A stretch of 9,441 bases of DNA from Actinomycetota bacterium (GTDB lineage: Bacteria > Actinomycetota > Actinomycetes > S36-B12): contig VGBQ01000098.1 of assembly GCA_016870425.1 (NCBI GenBank), forward strand, positions 1 to 9,441, given 5' to 3'. Below are positions 1 to 5,524 of the stretch, piece by piece (positions within the stretch are counted from its first letter, which is position 1; each line of letters starts with the position of its first letter). The position numbers and the translations under genes are program-made. The notes under the pieces are model-generated. The model made no database searches. It saw nothing but the letters and a program-made list of their open reading frames with translations, and had not been told where the DNA came from.

Positions 1-401
1 TGCGCCACGGGGGTCGCGCGGAAGTTGCCCCACGGGGCGCGAGCGAAGACACGGCCGGACGTGGTCGCCGTATCACCGGGGACGCGCGTCCCCGTGCGCA
101 CGTAGCCGGCGTCATCCGCATGCACGTCGACACCGGCAGACGCGGTCTCGGCGACCATGCGCGATGCACCGCCGACGTGATCGAAGTGTGCGTGCGTCAG
201 CACGATCCGCTGCACGTCCCCCGGGTGCTTGCCGATGGACTCCAGTGCGCTCACGATCTTGGCGGGGGCTCGCTTGAGCCCGCAGTCGACCAGGGTCACC
301 GAGCCATCGTCCTCGACGAAGGCGTAGGAGTTGATGTAGTCGCCGAGAGTCGGGACGCGGTAGATCCCGGGTGCGAGGGCGACAGCGGGTGTGCGGGCCA
401 C
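1..401 (-). CDS. Metallo-beta-lactamase-fold hydrolase (N-terminal part; runs off window)
   Basis: The minus strand from a GTG at 401-399 reads open to the window edge (133 residues, the rest lies outside). The product begins with a typical MBL-fold N-terminus (IYRVPTLGDYINSYAFVEDD, about residues 13-32), then a strand ending in VDCG (38-41), and the zinc-binding signature HAHFDH at 70-75 followed by VGG. This signature defines the MBL superfamily, whose members hydrolyse esters, thioesters, lactones or other bonds with one or two metal ions. The remaining metal ligands and any substrate-specific domain are outside the window, so the substrate is unknown. No signal peptide is visible. The start is supported by a hexamer TACGCT ending 6 nt upstream and no visible Shine-Dalgarno, fitting a leaderless transcript. 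The gene diverges from cbs with only 24 bp between starts, so the two may share control. A persulfide- or thioester-related role beside cbs is possible but only a guess. Confidence 0.85.
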   Translation of the reverse strand, partial: MARTPAVALAPGIYRVPTLGDYINSYAFVEDDGSVTLVDCGLKRAPAKIVSALESIGKHPGDVQRIVLTHAHFDHVGGASRMVAETASAGVDVHADDAGYVRTGTRVPGDTATTSGRVFARAPWGNFRATPVA

Positions 402-407
402 GGGGCC

Positions 408-417
408 AGCGTAGGCT
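408..417. promoter_or_regulatory. Overlapping divergent -10 elements (bidirectional, leaderless promoter)
   Basis: On the plus strand TAGGCT (412-417) fits the TANNNT -10 pattern and lies 8 nt before the cbs GTG at 426. On the minus strand TACGCT (413-408) fits the same pattern and lies 6 nt before the hydrolase GTG at 401. The two hexamers share the TA at 412-413 inside AGCGTAGGCT, which is nearly symmetric. At that distance transcription would begin at or within a few bases of both start codons, giving leaderless mRNAs. No good -35 is apparent on either side. This is inferred from pattern and spacing only. Confidence 0.55.
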
Positions 418-425
418 CTGGTGTC

Positions 426-1790
426 GTGCGCGTCGTCGACTCGGTCGTGGAACTCATCGGCAATACCCCTCTCGTGAGGCTGAATCGGGTCACGGACGGC
501 ATCGCCTGTCCGGTTTACGCCAAGGTCGAGTACCTCAATCCGGGTGGATCGGTGAAGGACCGCATCGCCACCCGCATGATCGAGGCGGCCGAGCGTGAGG
601 GCCTCATCGGCCCGGGCGGCACGATCGTGGAGCCGACGAGCGGCAACACCGGTGTGGGCCTGGCCATCGTGGCCCAGCAGCGCGGCTATCGCTGCGTCTT
701 CGTCTGCCCCGACAAGGTGTCGAAGGACAAGCAGGACGTGCTGCGCGCCTACGGTGCTGAGGTGGTCGAGTGCCCCACGGCCGTTGACCCCGAGGATCCG
801 CGCTCCTATTACTCGGTGAGCGATCGGCTGGCGCGTGAGATCCCCGGAGCGTGGAAGCCTGACCAGTACTCCAATCCCAACAATCCGCGCTCGCACTACG
901 AGACGACGGGCCCGGAGATCTGGGAGCAGACCGACGGCAAGGTCACCCATTTCGTCGCGGGCGCCGGCACGGGCGGCACCATCAGTGGCGTCGGCCTCTA
1001 CCTCAAGGAGGTGAGCGACGGGCGCGTGCGGATCATCGCGGCCGACCCCGAGGGCTCGGTCTACTCCGGCGGCACGGGGCGCCCGTATCTCGTCGAAGGA
1101 GTGGGCGAGGACTTCTGGCCGACGACGTACGACGCCGCTGTGCCCGATGAGGTCATCGCCGTGAGCGATCGCGACTCCTTCGAGATGACGCGCCGCCTCG
1201 CCCGCGAGGAGGGCCTGCTCGTCGGTGGCTCGTGCGGGATGGCGGCCGTGGCAGCACTCGACGTCGCCCGACGGGCGAGCGCCGATGACATGGTGGTCGT
1301 ACTCCTGCCCGATAGCGGTCGCGGCTACCTCTCCAAGGTCTTCAACGACGAGTGGCTTGCGTCCTACGGCTTCGGCCCTGCGGCGGGCGATCGCACGGTG
1401 GGCGACGTACTCCGAGGCAAGGCCGGTGACCTCCCGCCCTTTGTCCATGCGCACCCCACCGAGTCGGTGCGCGAGGCGATCGACACGCTCCGGGAGTTCG
1501 GCGTCTCGCAGATGCCCGTCGTCCGCGCAGAGCCGCCCGTCATGGCGGCCGAGGTCGTCGGCTCGGTGGTGGAGCGCGATCTGCTCGATGCGCTCTTCGC
1601 CGGGCGCGCGTCGCTGGCCGACACCCTCGACCAGCACATGTCGCCCAAGCTGCCGCAGGTGGGAGCGGGCGAGCCGGTGTCGGCCGCGGTCGCCGCGATG
1701 GAGTCCTCCGACGCGATCCTCGTGCTCGACGACGGCAAGCCCGTCGGCGTGCTCTCGCGCCAGGACCTGCTCGGCTACCTGGCCGGCTGA
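426..1790 (+). CDS. cbs: Cystathionine beta-synthase (PLP enzyme with C-terminal CBS domains)
   Basis: The product (454 aa) condenses serine with homocysteine to cystathionine, the first step of reverse transsulfuration, in the cytosol. Visible landmarks are GGSVKDR with the PLP lysine K44, the substrate loop TSGNTG at 71-76, the PLP phosphate loop GTGGT at 181-185, and GGSCGMA near 270. From about residue 330 a tandem CBS (Bateman) pair follows, in other family members a site for adenosyl ligands such as S-adenosylmethionine. There is no N-terminal haem-binding extension. Architecture, length and long stretches of sequence match the mycobacterial Cbs (CysM2, Rv1077) as I recall it. The frame is open from 120, but family alignment and the TAGGCT hexamer place the start at GTG 426; the longer reading would be antisense through the divergent hydrolase. 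A related metB-type gene lies about 2.6 kb downstream. A plain cysteine synthase is less likely because of the CBS pair. Confidence 0.95.
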   Translation: MRVVDSVVELIGNTPLVRLNRVTDGIACPVYAKVEYLNPGGSVKDRIATRMIEAAEREGLIGPGGTIVEPTSGNTGVGLAIVAQQRGYRCVFVCPDKVSKDKQDVLRAYGAEVVECPTAVDPEDPRSYYSVSDRLAREIPGAWKPDQYSNPNNPRSHYETTGPEIWEQTDGKVTHFVAGAGTGGTISGVGLYLKEVSDGRVRIIAADPEGSVYSGGTGRPYLVEGVGEDFWPTTYDAAVPDEVIAVSDRDSFEMTRRLAREEGLLVGGSCGMAAVAALDVARRASADDMVVVLLPDSGRGYLSKVFNDEWLASYGFGPAAGDRTVGDVLRGKAGDLPPFVHAHPTESVREAIDTLREFGVSQMPVVRAEPPVMAAEVVGSVVERDLLDALFAGRASLADTLDQHMSPKLPQVGAGEPVSAAVAAMESSDAILVLDDGKPVGVLSRQDLLGYLAG

Positions 1791-1806
1791 GCCTCCCGCA
1801 GGCTCA
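1788..1806 (+). terminator. Hairpin overlapping the cbs stop codon
   Basis: TGAGCCT (1788-1794) and AGGCTCA (1800-1806) form a perfect 7-bp stem with a 5-nt loop CCCGC. The first three bases are the cbs stop codon. No T-tract follows, so it is not a canonical intrinsic terminator, but compact GC-rich hairpins without a U-tail are proposed terminators in actinobacteria. It separates cbs from the antitoxin-like ORF at 1848. It could equally protect the 3' end of the mRNA. Confidence 0.45.
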
Positions 1807-1847
1807 CACGGATCCTGCGCTACACGTGATTCGGGCAACCGTGGGTC

Positions 1848-2051
1848 ATGACGAACCTCACCATCACGGTGGACGAGGAGACCCTGCGAAGGGCCCGCAT
1901 TCGCGCGCTTGAGGAAGGCTCCTCGGTCAACGCCGTCCTACGCGAATACCTCTCCAGGTACGCCGAGGATCGCGGCCGGGCGGAGCGACCCGTGCATACG
2001 TGCCACTCGCCGACCGTTAACCGCGGTTTTGGCAGAGTTTTCGCGGTCTAG
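1848..2051 (+). CDS. Ribbon-helix-helix antitoxin-like protein, C-terminus abnormal (probable remnant of a toxin-antitoxin pair)
   Basis: The 67-aa product opens with MTNLTITVDEETLRRARIRA and continues LEEGSSVNAVLREYL (to residue 35), the beta-strand/helix/helix pattern of CopG/VapB-like ribbon-helix-helix DNA-binding antitoxins. In intact relatives the RHH part is followed by an acidic or aromatic tail that binds and neutralises the toxin. Here, after about residue 47, the sequence becomes non-conserved (VHTCHSPTVNRGFGRVFAV) and stops at 2049-2051, against the start of a tandem repeat. No PIN-domain or other toxin ORF follows; the next gene is convergent. The simplest reading is an orphan antitoxin whose 3' part and toxin were lost and replaced by repeat-derived DNA. 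It may still bind DNA. No clear Shine-Dalgarno is seen before the ATG. The RHH call is confident; whether the gene is functional is not. Confidence 0.65.
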   Translation: MTNLTITVDEETLRRARIRALEEGSSVNAVLREYLSRYAEDRGRAERPVHTCHSPTVNRGFGRVFAV

Positions 2052-2052
2052 A

Positions 2053-2149
2053 GTCGGCTAGCGGAGGGACACGCGGTTTGCGGGCGGCTAGCGGAGGGAC
2101 ACGCGGTTTGCGGTCGGCTAGCGGAGGGACACGCGGTTTGCGGGCGGCT
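2053..2149. repeat. 30-bp tandem repeat, three full copies plus a partial fourth
   Basis: Copies start at 2053, 2083 and 2113, with a partial copy from 2143. They are identical apart from the second base, which alternates T, G, T, G. The core of each unit contains GGCTAGCGGAGGGACACGCG followed by GTTTGCG. A degenerate half copy (CGCGGTCTAGA, 2042-2052) may precede the array. The unit is a multiple of three and one minus-strand frame reads it as repeated RKPRVPPLA, but there is no supporting start or family, so I treat it as intergenic. It has no self-complementary arms that would form a hairpin, and the plus strand is G-rich. It fills most of the gap between the antitoxin-like ORF and the convergent racemase-family gene. 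Confidence 0.9.
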
Positions 2150-2173
2150 GGGCAAGGGGCAGGACCTCCGCAG

Positions 2174-3232
2174 TCACCGACTCCAGATGTCGCCGACGGT
2201 GAAGCCTGTCGGGAAGGGATCCGTGGGGTCCACGACGTAGTCGGCGAAGCCGGTGATCCATGCATGTCCGGTGATCTCGGGTACGACGCCCCGCACGCCG
2301 CCCAGGTCGACCTCCTCCACGAGCCGGCCGATGAAGACCGTGTCGGTGATGCTCTCGTGGCGGAACTCCTGGCCCAGGGCGAGTTCACCGCGCGCGTGCA
2401 TCGTCGCCATCCGCGCGCTCGTGCCGGTGCCGCAGGGGGAGCGGTCGAGGCACCCGGTGAAACTGCCGGGCGCATCCCAGCTCGGCTGCCCGGTGCCCAT
2501 CGTCACCGCATTGCGTCGAGAGTTGGCGGCCGAGTGCGGGGGAGCAGAGAGCTGCGAGATCGTCACGCCCGCGAGCGAGGGATCGAGCGGGTGATGCACG
2601 GGATACTGCTCGCTTGCCGCCAGCGTGAGCATGCTTCCGAAGCGCACGATGTCGGCGCCCTCGTCCGGAGTGAGCTCGAGTCCGAAGGCCGATGCGTCGG
2701 CGATGGCGTAGAACATTCCGCCCCACGCGATGTCGGTCGCGATCGTGCCGACGCCGGGGATCTCCACCGGCACGCCGAGGTGCGCGGCGTAGGCGGGGAC
2801 ATTGCGGAAGGTGATGGAGGTGGCCTTGCCGTCAGCGACGGTGGCCGTGATCTCGATCAGCCCCGCGGGCGCCTCGAGGGTGAATCTCGTGATCGGCTCG
2901 GTCACCTCGACCATGCCGGTCTCGATGAGGACGGTGGCGACGCAGATGGTGTTGCTGCCCGACATCGCGGGGTACTCCACGTGCTCCATGATCACGTAGC
3001 CGTAGTCCGCCGCGGGATTGCTGGAGGGGAGGATCACATTGCAGCAGGAGGCGGGATAGCCGCGCGGCTCGTTGAGCATGATCTTGCGGATGTCGTCAGC
3101 GTGCGACTCCAGATAGCGCGCCTTCTCGAGCATGGTGGCGCCGGGGATGTCCGGCACGCCACCGGTGATCACGCGGCCCGGCATGCCGTCGGCGTGGATG
3201 TCGACGGCGCTGATCCGGCGGTCGAAGTGCAC
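2174..3232 (-). CDS. Proline racemase-family enzyme, Ser/Cys type (4-hydroxyproline 2-epimerase or trans-3-hydroxy-L-proline dehydratase)
   Basis: The 352-aa product has the two active-site regions of the proline racemase superfamily. The first is MSGSNTI (90-96), where classical racemases and epimerases have a catalytic Cys and this protein has Ser91. The second is RSPCGTGTSA (264-273) with Cys267. Other family marks are HADGMPGRVITGGVP (13-27) and NEPRG (54-58). Cys/Cys members are racemases or epimerases and Cys/Thr members are trans-3-hydroxyproline dehydratases. Ser/Cys members have, to my recollection, been reported to act on hydroxyprolines with mixed epimerase and dehydratase activity, so plain proline racemase is unlikely. 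It is probably cytosolic, with no signal peptide. I chose GTG 3232-3230 because it gives the family N-terminus (VHFDRRISAVDIHADG); the ATG at 3239 is out of frame. It starts 7 nt after the msrA stop, suggesting an operon with translational coupling. No hydroxyproline oxidase, deaminase or reductase lies in the window. Confidence 0.85.
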   Translation of the reverse strand: MHFDRRISAVDIHADGMPGRVITGGVPDIPGATMLEKARYLESHADDIRKIMLNEPRGYPASCCNVILPSSNPAADYGYVIMEHVEYPAMSGSNTICVATVLIETGMVEVTEPITRFTLEAPAGLIEITATVADGKATSITFRNVPAYAAHLGVPVEIPGVGTIATDIAWGGMFYAIADASAFGLELTPDEGADIVRFGSMLTLAASEQYPVHHPLDPSLAGVTISQLSAPPHSAANSRRNAVTMGTGQPSWDAPGSFTGCLDRSPCGTGTSARMATMHARGELALGQEFRHESITDTVFIGRLVEEVDLGGVRGVVPEITGHAWITGFADYVVDPTDPFPTGFTVGDIWSR

Positions 3233-3239
3233 GAGGCAT

Positions 3240-3905
3240 CTACAGCGCCGGGAGCGCGAGGCCGGTGTTGGCATGGCAGCGGTAGCCGCCCGGCACCTTG
3301 TAGAGGTACTGCTGGTGGTAGCCCTCGGCGTAGTAGAACGGCCAGTCGCCGGCGGGAGCCACCTGTGTCGTGATGTCGCCGTACCCGCGCTCGGAGAGCA
3401 CTCCGGCGTACGCGGCTGACGTGCGCTCCACGAGATCGCGCTGCGCGTCCGTCGTGTAGTAGACAGCGCTGCGGTACTGCGTGCCCTGGTCGTTGCCCTG
3501 GCGGTAGCCCTGCGTCGGGTCGTGACTCTCCCAGAAGTGCTTGAGCACGTCGTACGTCGAGATCTGCTCCTCGCGGTAGGCGACGAGCACGGCTTCGGTG
3601 TGACCGGTGCGCCCGCTGCACACCTCCTCGTAGGTCGGGTGCGGAGTGAATCCGCCCTGATAGCCGACGGCGGTGGTGTAGACGCCGGGCAGGCGCCAGT
3701 AGATCTCCTCGGCACCCCAGAAGCACCCCATGCCGAGGTAGATGACGGATAGGCCCGTCGGCCACGGCGCGACCGCGAGATCGCGGATCGGCGTACCCAG
3801 CACGGCGTGATCGGCCGGGATCTCGAAGGGATAGTGATCGCGGCCGGGTAGCGCCGCGTCGGGGGTCACCATTGTGGACTTCGCGGAGGGGAAGAGGAAG
3901 GACAT
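3240..3905 (-). CDS. msrA: Peptide methionine sulfoxide reductase A
   Basis: The 221-aa product reduces the S-epimer of methionine sulfoxide, free or in proteins, using thioredoxin-regenerated cysteines. The MsrA catalytic motif GCFWGAEE is at 60-67 (nucleophile Cys61), followed by VGYQGGFTPHPTYEEVCSGR, which matches the family's conserved block. Near the C-terminus, GYRCHANTG supplies a single likely recycling cysteine (Cys210), unlike the two-cysteine tail of the E. coli enzyme. An N-terminal extension of about 50 residues before the core is usual in this family. No signal peptide is seen, so it is cytosolic. I chose ATG 3905-3903 over the longer frame opening at 3956 because a hexamer CATACT ends 6 nt before it and the longer reading would overlap the divergent gene's leader. 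The racemase-family gene follows 7 nt after the stop. Confidence 0.95.
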   Translation of the reverse strand: MSFLFPSAKSTMVTPDAALPGRDHYPFEIPADHAVLGTPIRDLAVAPWPTGLSVIYLGMGCFWGAEEIYWRLPGVYTTAVGYQGGFTPHPTYEEVCSGRTGHTEAVLVAYREEQISTYDVLKHFWESHDPTQGYRQGNDQGTQYRSAVYYTTDAQRDLVERTSAAYAGVLSERGYGDITTQVAPAGDWPFYYAEGYHQQYLYKVPGGYRCHANTGLALPAL

Positions 3906-3910
3906 GGGGC

Positions 3911-3917
3911 GAGTATG
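3911..3917. promoter_or_regulatory. Possible overlapping divergent -10 elements, msrA / 3957 gene
   Basis: Within GAGTATG, the minus strand reads CATACT (3917-3912), ending 6 nt before the msrA ATG. The plus strand reads GAGTAT (3911-3916), which has the A2 and T6 of a -10 element and would give the 3957 gene a leader of roughly 30 nt. Neither matches TANNNT fully and no -35 stands out. The arrangement resembles the one between the hydrolase and cbs, which is the main reason to list it. Confidence 0.35.
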
Positions 3918-3942
3918 CCCCTTGTGCCGGCGCGACGCCCCT

Positions 3943-3947
3943 GGGAG
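3943..3947 (+). promoter_or_regulatory. Ribosome binding site deciding the start at 3957
   Basis: GGGAG lies 9 nt before the ATG at 3957, one of the few clear Shine-Dalgarno sequences in the window. It argues against the upstream in-frame ATG at 3915. Confidence 0.55.
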
Positions 3948-3956
3948 CACCGGCAC

Positions 3957-4328
3957 ATGACGACACCCATCACCCTGTCAGCGGAGTGGCTGGCCCCGGG
4001 CTCGGTCGAGACCGTGAGCGCCACCATCGAGGCGTCCCTCGCCCAGCAGGGCGGGCGCGTCCAGGGGCTCGATGCCGACTTCGGCAGCGCGCTCAAGATG
4101 AGGCTCATCGGCAGCTTGTTTTCGGGCACCGAGGACAACCTGCCCTTCCACCTCCACGTCGACGTGCGGCCGGGCCCGGCTGCTGCGGAGACGCTCGTCC
4201 GCGCCGAGATGCGCTCCACCGAGGGCTTTTACCTCTTCAAGTTTGCCTACGTCGACACGCAGTACCGCGAGCGCTTCGATGCCGTGACCGGTGCCCTGCG
4301 CTCGGCGACCGGTGAGGTCACCACCTAG
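3957..4328 (+). CDS. Uncharacterised small protein (123 aa)
   Basis: I do not recognise a family. The product starts MTTPITLSAEWLAPGSVETV and has no membrane segment, signal peptide, cysteine or catalytic motif. Alternating hydrophobic segments (LPFHLHVDVRPG, TLVRAEMRSTEGFYLFKFAYVD) suggest a compact alpha/beta fold rather than a disordered protein, and coding character is good for the full length. I chose ATG 3957 rather than the in-frame ATG 3915: GGGAG at 3943-3947 sits 9 nt upstream as a ribosome binding site, and 3915 would overlap the msrA promoter region. The gene diverges from msrA (51 bp between starts) and precedes the metB-type gene by 41 bp, but metB seems to have its own promoter. 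A link to methionine metabolism rests on position only. Confidence 0.7.
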   Translation: MTTPITLSAEWLAPGSVETVSATIEASLAQQGGRVQGLDADFGSALKMRLIGSLFSGTEDNLPFHLHVDVRPGPAAAETLVRAEMRSTEGFYLFKFAYVDTQYRERFDAVTGALRSATGEVTT

Positions 4329-4357
4329 GTAGCTCAGCGCGCAGCGGCCTCGCCTTC

Positions 4358-4363
4358 TAGGCT
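4358..4363 (+). promoter_or_regulatory. -10 element for a leaderless metB-type mRNA
   Basis: TAGGCT fits TANNNT and is identical to the hexamer before cbs. It ends 6 nt before the ATG at 4370, so transcription would begin at the A of the start codon or within a base or two. No Shine-Dalgarno is present between the hexamer and the ATG, and no clear -35 is seen. Confidence 0.5.
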
Positions 4364-4369
4364 CGTCCC

Positions 4370-5524
4370 ATGACCACCTGGGACCAGGCCGGCTTCGAGA
4401 CACGCGCCATCCACGCCGGGCAGGAGCCTGACCCCCAGACCGGGGCTGTCGTGCCGCCGGTCTATCAGGTGTCGACGTACGCCCAGGACGGTGTCGGCGG
4501 CCTGCGCGGCGGCTACGAGTACTCCCGCAGCGGCAACCCCACGCGCACGGCACTCGAGGAGTGCCTCGCGTCGCTCGAGGGTGGCACGCGCGGGCTCGCC
4601 TTCGCCTCCGGGCTGGCCGCCGAGGACACGCTCCTGCGCACGGTGATGGCGCCGGGCACGCACGCGATCATCGGCAATGACGCCTATGGCGGCACCTACC
4701 GCATCTTCGCGCGGGTGGCTGAGCCGTGGGGTGTCGAGCACACCCCGGTGGACCTCACCGACCTCGATGCCGTGCGCGCGGCCATGCGCCCCGGCTCCAC
4801 GCGCGTGATCTGGGCCGAGACGCCGACGAACCCGCTGCTCACCGTGGTCGATATCGCAGCGCTCGCGCAGATCGCGCACGAGGCGGGCGCGCTGCTGGTG
4901 GTCGACAACACCTTCGCCTCGCCCTATCTCCAGCAGCCGCTGGCCCTGGGGGCTGACGTGGTGGTGCACTCCACGACGAAGTACCTCGGTGGCCACAGCG
5001 ATGTCATCGGCGGCGGCCTCGTCGTGGCGGATGCCGAGCTCGGCGATCGGCTCGCCTACCACCAAAACGCCATGGGGTCGGTGCCCGGGCCCTGGGATTC
5101 CTGGCTCGTGCTGCGCGGAATCAAGACGCTCGGCGTGCGCATGGACCGGCACTGCTCCAATGCGAAGGCGATCGTGGACCTGCTGGTCGACCACCCGAGG
5201 GTGACCGAGGTCTTCTATCCGGGCCTGCCCGGTCACCGCGGGCACGAGGTCGCCGCGCGCCAGATGCGCGACTACGGCGGCATGGTGTCCTTCCGCGTCG
5301 CCGGCGGCGAGCAGGAGGCCGTCGACCTCTGCGCACGCACGCGCGTCTTCACCCTGGGCGAGTCCCTCGGCGGTGTCGAGTCGCTCATCGAGCACCCCGG
5401 ACGCATGACGCACGCCTCCGCAGCGGGCAGCCCACTCGAGGTGCCAGCCGATCTCGTGCGCCTTTCGGTGGGCATCGAGAGCATCGACGACCTCGTCGGG
5501 GACCTCAAGCAGGCCCTGGGATGA
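4370..5524 (+). CDS. metB: Cystathionine gamma-synthase / gamma-lyase (Cys/Met metabolism PLP enzyme)
   Basis: The 384-aa product belongs to the Cys/Met metabolism PLP-dependent family. It shows YEYSRSGNPTR (49-59), which binds the PLP phosphate of the partner subunit, Tyr106 in NDAYGGTYR stacking on the cofactor ring, DNTFASPY with Asp179 contacting the pyridine nitrogen, and the Schiff-base Lys204 in HSTTKYLGGHSD. Near the C-terminus come SLGGVESL and EHPGRMTH. Length and motifs fit gamma-synthases (homoserine ester plus cysteine gives cystathionine) and gamma-lyases (cystathionine to cysteine) equally. Motifs alone do not separate them, and a nearby cbs allows a lyase role in reverse transsulfuration. 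I use metB because the mycobacterial homologue beside cbs carries that name. ATG 4370 follows a TAGGCT hexamer by 6 nt. The stop overlaps the amidase start (ATGA, 5521-5524). Confidence 0.9.
   Translation: MTTWDQAGFETRAIHAGQEPDPQTGAVVPPVYQVSTYAQDGVGGLRGGYEYSRSGNPTRTALEECLASLEGGTRGLAFASGLAAEDTLLRTVMAPGTHAIIGNDAYGGTYRIFARVAEPWGVEHTPVDLTDLDAVRAAMRPGSTRVIWAETPTNPLLTVVDIAALAQIAHEAGALLVVDNTFASPYLQQPLALGADVVVHSTTKYLGGHSDVIGGGLVVADAELGDRLAYHQNAMGSVPGPWDSWLVLRGIKTLGVRMDRHCSNAKAIVDLLVDHPRVTEVFYPGLPGHRGHEVAARQMRDYGGMVSFRVAGGEQEAVDLCARTRVFTLGESLGGVESLIEHPGRMTHASAAGSPLEVPADLVRLSVGIESIDDLVGDLKQALG

Noticed and set aside
120..425. In-frame extension of cbs upstream to ATG 120
   Set aside because: The extension is antisense to the metallo-hydrolase with its HAHFDH motif, has no similarity to the CBS N-terminus, and GTG 426 gives the expected family start.
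2053..2149. CRISPR array
   Set aside because: The units are directly adjacent with no unique spacers, so it is a plain tandem repeat.
2017..2173. Minus-strand repeat peptide (RKPRVPPLA units) as a real protein
   Set aside because: No independent start or family; it is only one frame across the DNA repeat, which also runs through a shadow of the racemase-family gene.
2078..3373. 431-codon plus-strand open frame opposite the racemase-family gene
   Set aside because: Compositionally biased Asp/Gly/Arg/His-rich shadow that begins inside the tandem repeat; the minus strand carries the real enzyme.
3233..3715. In-frame extension of the racemase-family ORF upstream into msrA
   Set aside because: The extra residues are an out-of-frame reading of msrA; no fusion is likely because msrA ends with a proper stop at 3242-3240.
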